A stretch of 64,000 nt of DNA from Ailanthus altissimus. Its lineage: Eukaryota; Streptophyta; Magnoliopsida; Sapindales; Simaroubaceae. The notes below the pieces were generated by a model that was not told where the DNA came from, ran no database searches, and was given only the letters and a program-made list of their open reading frames with translations. Both the position numbers and the translations under genes were made by a program. The stretch covers positions 18,402,501 to 18,466,500 of the forward strand of contig OX327710.1 in the NCBI GenBank assembly GCA_946807835.1. Reading direction: 5' to 3'. This document shows positions 48,601 to 62,498 of the stretch, in pieces (position 1 is the first letter of the stretch; every line of letters begins with the position of its first letter).

Positions 48601-48739
48601 CATTGACTCTGGTATCAATAACATGTGCCAAATAAGCTGAACATCGTTTTCTAAGCAACCGTTTAGCTGTCATAGCAGATATAACACAGGATGGAAGAAC
48701 TCGTCGCTCTCCACAAAAAAATAATATCAGGCTCTCCAT
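45653..48739 (-). CDS. Gypsy pol: reverse transcriptase, RNase H, integrase, chromodomain
   Basis: Open frame of 1,028 residues. Reverse transcriptase spans about 100-290, with the [13 protein letters not shown] region and active-site IDD at 241-243. RNase H spans about 380-500, with acidic residues near D389, E426 and D451. The integrase zinc site is H603, H610, C640, C643. The integrase core has D673, D734 and E770, the last two 35 residues apart (DD35E). A GPY-type segment lies near 908 ([10 protein letters not shown]). A chromodomain at about 965-1,015 ([16 protein letters not shown]) would target insertion through chromatin binding. All catalytic residues I can see are present. The ATG at 48,739 is internal to what should be one gag-pol frame. 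Native pol would be read from gag, so this frame lacks its normal start. Confidence 0.95.
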   Translation of the reverse strand: MESLILFFCGERRVLPSCVISAMTAKRLLRKRCSAYLAHVIDTRVNEVTLEDIPVVRDFPDVFPKDLSGLPPDREIVFGIDLVSDITPISKAPYRMAPSELKELKTQLQELVDKGFIRPSVSPWGAPVLFVKKKDGTLRLCIDYRELNKVTIRNKYPLPRIDDLFDQLQGAKIFSKIDLRSGYHQLKIRDTDVAKTAFRTRYGHYEFLVMPFGLTNAPAAFMDLMNRVFHPYLDRFVIVFIDDILVYSRSIEEHVEHLKIVLQILRNKQLYAKFSKCQFWLDKVTFLGHVISADGIYVDPQKIEAVVNWERPASVTEIRSFLSLAGYYRRFVKDFSKIAAPLTKLTRKNVKYVWTDECEDSFQELKKRLTSTPVLTLPSGTEGFIIYSDASRQGLGCVLMQHGKVIAYASRQLKKHELNYPTHDLELAAVVFALKIWRHYLYGVTCQIFTDHKSLKYLFTQKYLNLRQRRWLELIKDYDCTIDYHPGKADVVADALNRKSSSSIAYLRVTYLSLLVELRSMGVELSVAKSGVLLAHFQVRPMLIDQIREMQDQDPNLVKLKQEVKNGMRTDLTLKADGTLVMGNRLCVSNNSKLKKQILEEAHSSAYAMHPGSNKMYRTLREHYWWQGMKREIAEFVSHCLICQQVKAEHQRPAGLSQPLPVPEWKWEHITMDFVVGLPRTRRGHDSVWVIVDRLTKSAHFLPYKISYSLDRLANLYVSEIVRLHGAPVSIVLDRDPRFTSRFWHSLQKALGTKLNFSTAFHPQTDGQSERTIQILEDMLRVCMLQLKGNWDDYLPLMEFAYNNSYQSSIQMAPYEALYGRKCRTPICWDEVRERKLLGPEIIQATSEKVSIIRDRLKAAQDRQKSYADKRRRQLEFAVGDRVFLRISPWKGVLRFGKQGKLSPRYIGPYEILERVGVVAYRLALPPELSRIHDVFHVSMLRKYIPDPSHILDTQPVQLRTNLTYDEEPVQIMDYQQQVLRNKTIPLIKVLWRNHAVEEATWEREDQMRVQYPHLFQRGIRISRTKFL

Positions 48740-48764
48740 GTCTTCTGAATATAACTTCCTTTCA
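48690..48764 (-). other. Gag-pol junction lesions: TGA stop and one-base shift
   Basis: Reading the minus strand from gag-protease, a TGA occurs at 48,764-48,762. If translation continued past it, the frame would remain homologous to the linker until a run of seven T (about 48,716-48,722), after which the long pol frame lies one base out of register. One stop and one single-base indel thus separate the two frames. Confidence 0.8.
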
Positions 48765-50498
48765 AAAACAGTCTACAGTAGCATGGTGATTAGCTAACCA
48801 GTCCATCCCAAGTATTGCATCAAAATCATGTATAGCAAGAGGAATTAAATCTGCTACTATCTCACTACTACCCACTTTGATAACACAATCCCGAAATACA
48901 TTCTCAGCCAGTAATGATTCTCCAACTGGTGTGGCTACCACCAAACTACAATCTAGGGGTTTTAACATTTTATCCGCATGCACAGCAAAGATACAAGAAA
49001 TAAAAGAATGCGTAGAGCCCGGATCAATTAAAATATGGGCCTCTCGGCCAAAAATAGTCAGCATACCTGTAACAACATCTGGGGTAGCCTGTGCCTCTTG
49101 CTGAGTTAAAGCAAATACACGTGCCTGGCTACGAGGTCGACCTGGTTGACCCCTCTGTGGATCTCTACTAACTCCTAAAGCTCTAGGTTGTACACCAGTA
49201 CTAGAGATAGGCTCTCCTATCTGAGATCCTCTAGGCCTCTGAATATTGCCACTGCCACCTTGAAAACCCTGAGAAGCTGTACTCTGTACTAAGTTGCTAC
49301 TCTGAAGAAGATGAGGGCAATCTCTCCTCAAATGTCCAGCTTGTCCGCAATGGTAGCAACCTCTAAAACCTCTCAGACACTGTCCCTCATGACTCCTCCC
49401 ACACATGGAACACTGAGGGTACCTTCTTATGCTTGCACTACTACTTAACTGGCTACCACATCGGGGCCTCTGACTCCCTATGTTGCTTCCAACAGATGGA
49501 GGCACAATACTCTGACTAGAACTCTGTCTCTGTCCTCCTGATAGTATAGGGCTCTGACCATACCGTTGTCTACCAGAATACCCTGCATGGGATGTCTCTC
49601 CTCCAGATGCTCTACTGCTACTTGATCCACCAACTGACCAACTATGGCCTGGTCTCTGCTTGAATGACTGGGCTCTACGCGCCTCTACTAGGCTTCTCTC
49701 AACTCTCATTGCAGCCCCTACTAACTCACTGAAATCAATGTGCCCCATAGCTGTAATTGTTGTCCTGATATTGCCTCTAAGGCCCTGTTCAAACCTCTTA
49801 CATTTATCCCTCTCATTCTGTATTGCATAAGAAGCGAACCTCGATAACTCTATAAAACGGTTCTCGTACTCCTCTACTGTCATCAATCCTTGTTCTAGCT
49901 CAAAGAACTTACTAGCCTGGATGTCTTGGTAAACCATAGGAAAGAATTTAACATTAAATTCTTTACAAAAATCAGCCCAGCTAATCACCCCTCCATATCT
50001 ACGTGATACTGATCTCCACCAGTGGTATGCCCCGCCCTCAAGTAAAAATGTAGCAAAGGAAACTCTCTCATCATCAGTACATCTCATAACATCAAATATC
50101 CGTTCTACTCTAGTCAACCATGACTCTGCATCAGCTGGCTCTGTAGTGCCTGAAAAATTCTCTGCCCCCAAACTACGAACACGCTCTATTGTATTCTCTC
50201 TCTTAGGTGGTCCCTGTGTTTGTCTCTCCACTGCAACTGTAACTAAGTGAGCCAGTCTATCTATGGATTGCTCTAGGGCAGGTCTATCAGGCTGTCCCTG
50301 TGTAGGTTGTGTCACAGGTTGTGGTACTGGCTGAGGGTGCATCTCCTCTACAATAGGATCGAGCTGAGTTTGAGTTATGGGTACAAGGGGAACTGACTCA
50401 GCTACTTCCTCTCTAATAGATTCATCCCTTCTATCTGATACTAAGGGAGCTCCCAGTTCAGCCACAAGTTTTGTGCGAGGTCGGCCACGTGGACGCAT
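48762..50498 (-). CDS. Gypsy gag and protease
   Basis: 578 residues from ATG at 50,498. The capsid-type retrotransposon gag domain spans about 110-275 ([34 protein letters not shown]). A serine/glycine/glutamine-rich linker follows, then a zinc knuckle [14 protein letters not shown] at 381-394. An aspartic protease has active-site [10 protein letters not shown] at about 491-500 and a second conserved ILGMDWL near the end. The frame stops at a TGA (48,762-48,764), just after DCF, where related elements continue into pol. Confidence 0.95.
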   Translation of the reverse strand: MRPRGRPRTKLVAELGAPLVSDRRDESIREEVAESVPLVPITQTQLDPIVEEMHPQPVPQPVTQPTQGQPDRPALEQSIDRLAHLVTVAVERQTQGPPKRENTIERVRSLGAENFSGTTEPADAESWLTRVERIFDVMRCTDDERVSFATFLLEGGAYHWWRSVSRRYGGVISWADFCKEFNVKFFPMVYQDIQASKFFELEQGLMTVEEYENRFIELSRFASYAIQNERDKCKRFEQGLRGNIRTTITAMGHIDFSELVGAAMRVERSLVEARRAQSFKQRPGHSWSVGGSSSSRASGGETSHAGYSGRQRYGQSPILSGGQRQSSSQSIVPPSVGSNIGSQRPRCGSQLSSSASIRRYPQCSMCGRSHEGQCLRGFRGCYHCGQAGHLRRDCPHLLQSSNLVQSTASQGFQGGSGNIQRPRGSQIGEPISSTGVQPRALGVSRDPQRGQPGRPRSQARVFALTQQEAQATPDVVTGMLTIFGREAHILIDPGSTHSFISCIFAVHADKMLKPLDCSLVVATPVGESLLAENVFRDCVIKVGSSEIVADLIPLAIHDFDAILGMDWLANHHATVDCF

Positions 50499-50580
50499 AA
50501 TGAAAATCTATAAAATGCAATAATTTATTAATGACATCTCTAATATGCATGTATCATGTACTAGTCTACAGAATCTAACA

Positions 50581-50597
50581 ACCATGCTCTGATACCA
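50581..50597 (-). other. Primer binding site of gypsy element, tRNA-iMet
   Basis: On the minus strand TGGTATCAGAGCATGGT, three bases after the 5' LTR. The first 12 bases are the standard complement of plant initiator methionine tRNA. Confidence 0.9.
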
Positions 50598-50600
50598 AAC

Positions 50601-52090
50601 TGACAGGACCCGACCTGACCTCTCCTCGAGAATCGAGACAGATCCTGCGATGACATGTGACTAACATACTCTTTACTCATATATATGATACAATGAGGCT
50701 ACCTGCCTCAACAAAAGTGTACATCCAATATACAAAAACATATACAAATACATAGACTAAAACACTTATGCAGCTATACACGTTGGCCCAACCTAAAAAT
50801 GTGATGACTGTATCACACTGCACAAATTCCTGTGATAACCTAGGAAAAATAGGGAAAATAGGAAAAAGAGTGAGATTGTGGCTCAGTGAGTGGACATAAT
50901 CTGAAAATATTATATACTTTATATGTATTGTACACGTATAAATCTGTATGATAAAATAATCATAAAACTGTATACTGAGTAATCAATAAACTTGTACTGA
51001 AAATATAAACTGTCATAAAATCTGTGCTGAAATTAAAATCATGACATAGTACTGGAATCTGAAAGCGCAAACTATCATAAAATCTATTATCAAGCTGAAT
51101 ATATGTAACATAACTCTGGAAACATGTACTACATATATATACTGAAAACCACACCAAACTTGTACCTGGGGAAAATCTGGTCTAACCTGGCGGAGTAACT
51201 CACGCACAGGCAGAGCGGGGGATCTAAGCTGGTCTAACCCGGCGGAATGTTACATCGCTCGAGCAGAGCAAACTAAACTGGTCTAACGCATGCGCAGAGC
51301 AACTACATTAAAGGGGAGGGTACGCATATGGTGGTTCAAAAACTACTACAATATAATATTGTGACCATAATTATTCTGAAATAATTATTTCTGTACTGAA
51401 CATAATTATAAACTGTACTATAATAAATTCTAAAATATTTCTGAATCTACTAAATAGTATAAATATTTTTCTGTCTAAAATAAATCATAATTAAATCTAA
51501 TAACGCGCAATTAAATCATAATTGGCTGTATTGAAAACATATAAAATATATATAGTTATCCACTCACAAAAGTGCGCTAATCATGAGCTGGGTCTGAATT
51601 CTGAGATCTACCCACTATCGGCACACTTCCTATATCATAGGGTGTAAAAATACATCATTAGTATCGATATGTATTATAAATATTAAAATCTAAATATTCT
51701 AATATCGTAAAACTATTACCCGCTAAACCACTGGGTATAATTCTGACTACCCAACTAATTTCTTAAAATTTCCTATTTTCTTTCTTTTTCTTTTTCTTTC
51801 TCTTTCTCTTTTTCCTTCCCGTTCTTCCTTTCCCTTTCTTTTTCTTTTTCCTTTCTTTTCTTCTTTCTTTGCTTTCTTTTCTTTTCTTCTCTCGGCTTTC
51901 TCTTCTTTTTTCTCTGTTTCGTTTTTTTTTTCTTCTGTTTCAATTATTTCTTCTTAAACGAAGAAAGTAAAACAAAATATATATATATATATATAAAAAT
52001 GGCCACCGCTTCATTTCTTCTCTCTCTCTTTTCTTTTTTTTTTTTTTTTTCTGCCACCAAGATTTATATATTAACTACACGTGTGTTACA
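50601..52090 (-). repeat. 5' LTR of gypsy element
   Basis: 1,490 bp, same ends as the 3' LTR. It carries about 27 extra bases near 51,488-51,520, where ATTAAATC and TCATAATT words are repeated around TAATAACGCGCA; the 3' LTR has only ATCATAATTGGC there. Confidence 0.97.
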
Positions 52091-52095
52091 TTGAG
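52091..52095. other. Target-site duplication TTGAG, right
   Basis: Right-hand copy of the target duplication. The F-box coding sequence resumes through it. Confidence 0.95.
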
Positions 52096-53264
52096 AATCT
52101 GGCTATCTTGAGCAATCCTTTCCTCGAGAGGGTCGCAATTTCAAGTATCCAACTTAAGACTTTGTTGTTGAGATTTTGTAATAATTTGAAGGCCATTAAG
52201 GTTAATGCTCCAAATTTGCTTTCTTTTTCTTATGATGGTAAAACTATTCCCTTCTGTTCAATAAATGCTCCATGTGCATGGAAACTTCGTTTTTCCAATG
52301 AAGGTGATCTTGAGACTCCTCGGTTCATCAGTATGAAGAAATTTCTGGAAAAGTCCAATCATGTCAAAGAGCTATTTGTATATGTGCAATCGGAGAAGGT
52401 ATGTCTATAAATTTTAGGTACTTGCTTAGTAACATTTCGCTTAGCTTTGTTCATACTCGAATCATTATTAATTACTTATTTTTTTTCTTTAAATTTATTT
52501 AGTGTTTATTTAACTTCGACGATTTTAGAGAAAGTTCCCCTTCACTCCCTTGTGAAGTTGAGAACCTGTGTTTATGTATAAAAGCTCCATCATCAAGTTT
52601 CTCGGCTTTGTTGGATGGCATTCTTGGGACATGTTATCCTCGGATTTTGTTTGTGATACCAAATTCGTTCGATGAAGCCCCATACACATTCATTCAGGTG
52701 CGTTTACCAAATTGTCGTAGGTCATTGTGATTAATGTTACTTGTGTGGCTTACATACAACCTAAGCGTATATCATATGTATCTTTTAATGAATTGTTTTG
52801 GCTTTGCTTGATTTACAGTGGCTGTATGAGGAGCTGAAGAGTATAGATGCTAATTGTTGTAATTCTCATATCATCAAGTGTTGGCGACATTATCTGAAAG
52901 CTGTGAATATTGAAGGCTTTATCCCATTTGAAGATCGGAAGTGGAAGAATTTTCACCATTCGCATATTTGAAAAATGAAAATATTGAAAGCTTTGCACCA
53001 TTTAAAGATCAAAAGCCACTCAGCAGAAAAACTTCGATGGAAATGTGGCCTTTCGTTTTTGAAGGAACTGTGGTATTTCGTTTGGATTGGTGTTTCGATG
53101 TACCTATTGAGATAGATTAAGTTTTATTAATTTATGAAGCTGTGGAGTGGTGTTGTTTGTTTTATTTTTTGAAGGCCGCTAATCCGCAAGTAATAGAATA
53201 AGGCCTTTTCAAAACTCGCGCCGCAAAAACTTCCCATTGTTTTAACAATCCCTGTTTCCACCGT

Positions 53265-55876
<2,612 letters not shown>

Positions 55877-55920
55877 GAAAATAAAAACACTTTTAACTTA
55901 ACAAAAATGTGAAAAACATA

Positions 55921-55961
<41 letters not shown>
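55921..55961 (+). repeat. Compound (CT)n(TA)n microsatellite (copy B)
   Basis: Uninterrupted CT run followed by a TA run, longer than the copy A version at 14,807-14,834. Confidence 0.9.
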
Positions 55962-56945
55962 GTTTTATGAGATAATTAAAGGGCATGAAGTGAAGAAAAA
56001 GACTTACATTGTGAAATGAGAGCGGGGTAGTGAGTAAATGAGAAAATTGAGCATTGTTTGAATCGATATCGAAGAGGAATACCGAAGTTTCTATGTTCTG
56101 TTAGCGCTTGGAGATTGAAGGAGATGCAGCTAGACGCACCATTCCGATCGTATAAAATTAGAATTGGTTTTGAAGCAAATTTAGGCCCAAATTCCTACAA
56201 TTAAAGCCCAGTTCTTTATCCTTTCAAAAAAAAACTAAATAAATAAATAAAACCCAGTTTTTAGTGTTTCACAATTAAATTCAATTTTATCTGTTACTTT
56301 TCAAAAAATATATAAATAAAAACCATAGTGTTGTGGATAATATGTGAAGAGGCAAAATTTTGTATTGAAATGAAAAGTGTAATTATAAATAAAAATATAT
56401 TAATAAATATATTTAATATTTTGTTTAATTGTTACTTGTATATAAATGAAATGATATATTCATATTTACAAAGTGGGGGAAGGAGTAAAAAAATAAAAAT
56501 GGTACAATACTATTTACATGTACAGTATTGTTCAATAGTACGGTATTATTTATTATTTTATTTATAACACTCTTTTTGGACTTTACCATAATCCCAATTT
56601 TCTCTTTAGGCTACATCACCTTTAGTTGTATTTTATATTACTAAAGAAAAATCTAGTAAGATAAAAATCTAAGTAAAATAAGTATAACTTTATTTTGTAC
56701 AACGGTATCGAATGTGTTTAATAATGCTTAATTAAAAATCTTGCTAGTAAAACTTAGTGGAATCAAAAGCTGATCGAAATGAAAAAAAGTGTAGTACATA
56801 TTTGTAACTAATGAATTTTTTCTTCTGAAATAATATGCTCCATTAATAAAATGTGAATTGGGTATTTAAAAAAATAATAAAATAATTTATACAATTACTA
56901 ATAATATAAATAAACTAAAACACAAGTAATTATAATAAATACGAG
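55962..56945. other. AT-rich intergenic sequence (copy B)
   Basis: Matches 14,835-15,822. The hairpin seen in copy A has a mismatch here (ACAATACTAT), so its stem is not perfect. No gene. Confidence 0.6.
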
Positions 56946-59900
56946 TGTAGGAAAAGAGAAAGCTAACACCCAAAGCTAACCATGCTTGAGGATTCCACTG
57001 GTTTGGTTTATCTTTTAAGACTCTTTGATTAATTTCCTAGGTGTTAATTAAACATTTACAAATCTAAGTACCAATTAAGCCTTGATTAGTTTTTCAAGTA
57101 CTAATTAATTCCTTATTAGTTTCTCAGGTACTAATCAAACCCTTACAGTAGTTTGGCTTTATTGAGTACCAACTAGATTTTTACAAAGATTGATTTGCGT
57201 TCAATTAAATTCTTACAATTTAAACTCTCTTAAAGAGTAGATATAACAATTTTAACACAAATATGGATATTTCTTTTCTTCTCAAATGATATAAAGATTA
57301 TAGAATGCTTTATTTGTTGTTGTTGATCTTGAATGAGGCTTGTATTTATAGAGATGGAGAAACTAGCCATTTTTTGCCGTCGCTACAATATCTTGCCCGT
57401 TGCTATAGTTCAACTACAATACTTTGACCATTACAACCATTAACACAGTAACTAGTAATTGCACAGTGATTTAACCATTATGGAACAATGTTGTTGCTAC
57501 AGGACCATATTACAGTACATGCTACTGTAACCAAAGTTTTGAACTTTTATATTTTGGTTCATTTTTTGTAACTTTTAAAACTTTACACTTTAGTTCATGA
57601 ACATGTTTTTCTCTATTTTTTGGAATCATTAAAATCTTTAAAGTCATCTAGGCCAACAACTACATTTTCTTACAAAAAAATCATTTATATCCTATAGGTT
57701 TGTCATCTTCAGGTGTCTGAACTATAAGTTCAAATACTTCTTGTTTGATCAATGAAGCCAATTCTATTTGAATTTTTTTTTTTCCATTGAAGTCAGTCAT
57801 GTCTTTCTTTACATTCGTCAACAAATTGTGGCTCAAAATCATCATTCATAATTTCAACAGCTACTATAAATAAGAATATATTATCAACAATTGTTTTATC
57901 TCGTTTGCCACATTTCTCTTGTATAAGCATAATTTATACTTTTTTCTTTAGTTTGAAATTCTTGTGTCTCTTTTGGGACTAATGTTTTTTTTTCTAGAAC
58001 TTTTGTCTTTTCAGGAACATCTGTCACTTTTGAGAGTTGTGTTTCTTTAGAGACTATTAATCCTTCTGTTGTTATTGATTTAAAGAATGTGGATATTTGC
58101 TCGAGCATTATTTTTAATAGGATCCTGTGTTTTTATTTTTCTTTTCTGAGGATCAATATCTTTTGAACCAATTGGTCTGCCATGCTTCTGGCGTGCTGTA
58201 GACGATTTATTTGTTGCTATTTGATTAGATTATTCTATAGGAATAATCACCCGGGTTGGTGTATTAGCAGCTGGTATATATGATTTGGTTAGTTTTTATG
58301 CATCTGTAAACTTGTTTGGTAATTCATTTGCAATTCTTTGAAGATAAATAATTCTTCACACCTCATTTTCACATTAAGACGTGCGAGGATCTAAATGAGA
58401 TATAATGGTTATTTTTCAAGAAAGTTCATGCCTTATTTCAGAAGGTAATTTGTTTTCCCATAATGTTGGGAATACTGTCTCATCAAAATGACAATCTGTA
58501 AAATGTGTATTATACCGATCACCTGTCAGAGGTTCAAGATATCTTATAATTAATGGTGACTCAAAACCAACATTAATTCCTAAACGACGTTGAGGTCCCA
58601 TCTTAATACGTTGAGAAGGTGCTATAGGTACATATATAGCACAACCAAATGTATGCAAATGAGATATATTAAATTGATGACCAAGTACAAGTTGTAATAG
58701 AGAATATTGATAATGTATTAGGCCTAAAACGAATTAATACTATAGCATGCAATATAGTATGTCCCTATGCAGATGTTGGTAATTGTGTGCATATTAATAA
58801 AGTATGTGCAATTACTAGAGCCGTTTAATTAAAGATTCTGCTAATCCATTTTTTTTTTGTGAACATATGATATGAGATGTTCTAAATTAATTTTCACTTA
58901 TATACAATAGTCATCAAATGTTTTAGATATAAACTCACCAGTTTTGTCTAAACATATTGTCTTAATAAGGTATTCTAAAAATTATGCTATTAATTTAATG
59001 ATCTATGCCATTAATCTTCCAGAGTCTTCAATCAAATCTGCAAGACTTTATATAGCATTAACTTCTCATTCAATCAATGTTAATTTTGAAAAATATTTTT
59101 TATCTTTTAGGATAGTATGTGTAGTTGCATTGTCAACCAAACAAATATCCTCATATTTTATCTCTAGAGTGGACAATTCATTATAGAAAGCCACATCCTT
59201 TAATAAAATATTAACATTAGAAAATAAAATAAAATTTGTAAAAACATGAAGAAAAATCAACACAATAAATATTAAAAATGCAAGAAAGGTTTTTAATGAA
59301 GAATTGAAGAATTGTTGACTTCACCAAAATAATAATTGAAGAATTGTACTGGGCATCATAGCTTATTGATGCTGCCTCATTTTTATTTTTTAAGATGGGC
59401 CCCCCCGCCCTGATTTACGTCCATTAATTGATACGTGAAGAGAAATAACACATACCGACATTCAACAATCAACAATGAAACCCATGTGAATGAACTGGTG
59501 GTGATGCACGTTGCACATATAGAACTGTAACACATAAAACTACTGCCTTTTAGTACTACATAGATGCTGCAGTGGCACTTCTTCCCTTGTCCTTTTAGTT
59601 GGGCTACTTTATCTTGTGGCATGAAATAAAAGTACAAATATGACATAATAAAGCTTTAAGAAATTAACGTCTTCTTTTTAATTTTTAAAGAAATCGAAAC
59701 TTCTAGGTGAGTATGATTTGCTAGATCTGATTCATCAACAAGGTTTGTCTCCGCATTCTTTCCTTTGCCTTTGATAGATGTCTTATGAGGCTCAATTTGA
59801 ATTCTTAGTGCACGACATGTACATGACCAATGCCCCTTTTTACCACATCGATAACAGACATTTTTATGATACTTAAACCGTTTATTTTTCATACCATTTT

Positions 59901-60148
59901 CTCTGTTTTGATATTTCTGTCCTCCTTTAATATATATTTGTCTTTGGTATTTATAACCACCTCGAGGGTAATAATCATGCCCTCTTTCTCTTCCATGACC
60001 ATGTCTAATATTATTATGAAAATTTGCATTCACTTCAGAGAATGGTTGAGAACCTGTTGGATGTGATTTATGATTTTTCAATAATAGCTCATTATTTTGT
60101 TTAACAAGCAAAAGATATGAGATTAAATCTGAATTCATTCACGGTACT
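56946..60148 (-). mobile_element. Second copia element, minus strand, deleted relic (copy B)
   Basis: Counterpart of 15,823-19,319, with the same layout. Zinc knuckle CYRCGKKGHWSCTC at about 59,817-59,858 inside a 160-codon gag frame (59,656-60,138). Protease-region remnant (NATTHTILKDKKYF) at 59,066-59,263. Integrase C-terminal side (HTFGCAIYVPIAPSQRIKMG) at 58,416-58,658. The same missing reverse transcriptase and RNase H as in A. Here 343 bp of gag and the start of the adjoining LTR-like sequence are deleted at 60,148/60,149. Confidence 0.8.
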
Positions 60149-61499
60149 AATTTACCCATAGCAATTAATAATAAAATATTATCATTGCATATAATTATAA
60201 TATTTTAATTAATCATTAAACTTAAATTAAACATGCGAGTTACAATATTTATATACATTATTATTATTTGGAGGTTTTATATATTAAATATTAAGAGTTA
60301 CAAATATTCTTTTATAATAATATTATTATGGAGTTATAATATTTATGTATTTTTATTATATAAAATTAATATATATAAAATTATTCTTATTAATTCTTGA
60401 GTTATTATTTAGATTACCGACCACTATATAAAGGAGACTAATCTTTCATAAGATAATATATGAAAAAAGAAGAGGTAGAAAAATGATTTTGGTAGTATAT
60501 GTGTATAAGTAAAGAAGAGAAAAGAAAGAAGAAAAATGTATTATGTACATGTAATTTTAAATTATATACTTTTATATTGAGTTTTTAGTAACTTTGACAA
60601 TGGAGACTTGATATAATCTTCCAGTAATCGTGCTCATCGAGAAGAGTGACTTCAAGCGTAAAATTTGGTGGAATCCATTAGAGGTATACTTGGTGATTAT
60701 TCAAGAAAAGTAAATTAGTAACTTCACACTTTAGTTATTTAATTATTAAATAATAAAAAATCTCATTAAAATATATTTTTAATAATATTATATACATTAA
60801 TGCATGCTAATTGTCTTGCATTTGTATATATATAATATTATTTTATTATTATATTATTATAATTAGACATGGTGGGTTTGTTTTATAATTTTATATTATA
60901 AGATTAATATTTTAATATATTTTGAGATATAAATAAATCATGGAAAATGTGTAGAGGAATGATGAGAACAAGGGTTGTTTTTCATTTTTGTTGTTGTAAG
61001 TTTACAAAAGCATCTTCTTTGCTTTAGAGAGAAAGGCCAGCAAAATAAATGCAAAAGAGATTTGTTCTTTTGAAGAAAAATTTTAGGTGTTGAAATTGCT
61101 CTAAATCTCATCTCTATTATAGGCCACTAAATACAACTACATTATAATTGGTATTCTTGATCAAAAAGTTGATCAAGAGAAATACAAGTTTAAAGAGTTT
61201 AGGTGTTAAATCCAATGCTAAAAAAGAAGAGCTATTGTTCTAACTTGCTAAGCTAACTTCGTTGATGACTAGAACTGTCTACGAGTAGGACTCTAGACAG
61301 ACTCCCAATATAACATGTAAAGACTACACAGTTAATTATTTCTCAATTTGTTTTTGTATATTAGTTGGATTAATATATGCCATGGATGTGATTATTGTAA
61401 ATTTTATTGTTTCGCTGCATCAAAATATGTATGAGACGCATATTTTATACAATGAACACATGGCACATGCATACACCTATGTACAATAGATTTTCAACA
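60149..61499 (+). repeat. LTR-like sequence (copy B)
   Basis: Counterpart of 19,370-20,722, missing the first 50 bases because of the copy B deletion. Very AT-rich on the left, with the CTATATAAAGGAG box conserved. Ends TTTTCAACA. Confidence 0.5.
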
Positions 61500-61819
61500 A
61501 TTGCTTTATGACATACCTCTTTGTACTTAAAGGCAGGTTTTTCTTACTCTCTTTATTTTTAATTTTATATTTTACTTGTTAATAATTTATGTCTTATAAG
61601 AAGTTGATAATATATGTTTTAAAGTATGATTGAAAAATATGTTAAATAAATTTTATCCAACAAATATAAAGTACCTCTGCGAACGAAACATTTGAGCCCT
61701 AGATATAGTATCATGTCAAAAGTTAATATGTTGTTGACATGAACATGATTTTTAAGAAGCAGAATGGCTGTTCTTTCACTAAAGCCTATCTGCGAAAACA
61801 AACCATAGAATATTTAAAT
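61500..61819. other. Unassigned sequence (copy B)
   Basis: Matches 20,723-21,039, including a 60-codon minus-strand open frame (61,619-61,801) that I do not recognise. Confidence 0.3.
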
Positions 61820-62498
61820 TAAGAAAGAGAACTACTTTTGACTTTATGATTTAAAAATCCTATAAAATAAATTATTTAATTTTTTTAAGGGTAGATTTAG
61901 AAAAATTAAGTAGAAAATGCTTCTATTTTAAATGTTTCTTTTTCTTCCTAAATTTTAAAATCAATCATAATTTTAAAAATGGGACATCATCTCTAAAATT
62001 AAAGGAAAATTATGAAATTAATAAGAGATTTATTACACCTTAAATTATAGAAGAAAATGAGGAAATCATTATCCTATAATTACCCTAAATTAATGACATT
62101 GATGGGAATTATAATCCCTTAAATTAGAGAATTAAATGACATGCTTAATAGGATTCAACCTATCACAACTATAAAAGGACATTCCAAGAGATTGGGACCA
62201 AAAGTTTCTCTCAACCAAGTGTTGCCCACTACATAAACCTTTTTCTATTTGTTTTCATTGTATTTTCTTTAAAATAGCCATATTGCCTCATACTTCTGTT
62301 GTAAATACTTTATCAATAGTGCATGTGAATTAGTCTAAAGTTTGATAAAGTGAACAAAAGCCCGAATTAGACTGAATTATTATATACTAATGTCTATTCT
62401 TCTCTCAATCCTTTTTTTTTTTGGTTTATACTAAAGTATTATCAATAAACATAATAAATGTAACTTGCTGACTTAAAATCGTTTGAATTTCTAGATCA
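61820..62498 (+). repeat. 5' LTR-like end of a non-coding LTR element (copy B)
   Basis: Counterpart of 21,040-21,720. Its partner 3' end would lie beyond the window. Confidence 0.45.

Larger units (their letters stand above)
44165..52090 (-). mobile_element. Ty3/gypsy chromovirus (Tekay/Del-like), full length
   Basis: 7,926 bp inserted in the F-box exon, with perfect TTGAG at 44,160-44,164 and 52,091-52,095. Copy A has the uninterrupted site at 10,976-10,980. LTRs are 44,165-45,640 and 50,601-52,090. Order on the minus strand is LTR, tRNA-iMet primer site, gag-protease, pol (reverse transcriptase, RNase H, integrase, chromodomain), polypurine tract, LTR. Gypsy order with a C-terminal chromodomain identifies a chromovirus; the Tekay/Del lineage is inferred from overall resemblance. 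Gag-protease and pol are separated by two lesions, so this copy is probably non-autonomous. Confidence 0.97.
43269..53120 (+). pseudogene. F-box/LRR pseudogene, split by a gypsy element (copy B)
   Basis: Partner of the intact gene at 10,078-12,005. Exon 1 begins at 43,269 with an intact F-box. Near 43,750 it loses seven bases net (four plus three), shifting the frame after about 160 residues. At 44,165 it is interrupted by the gypsy element; exon 1 resumes at 52,091-52,398. Exon 2 (52,503-52,697) is open. Exon 3 (from 52,819) loses one base at GATCGGAAGTGG (about 52,936), with a stop soon after (near 52,970). Splice sites look intact. At most a truncated F-box-only product of about 169 residues could be read from the ATG. 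The residual homologous sequence continues to the old stop at 53,120. Confidence 0.93.
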
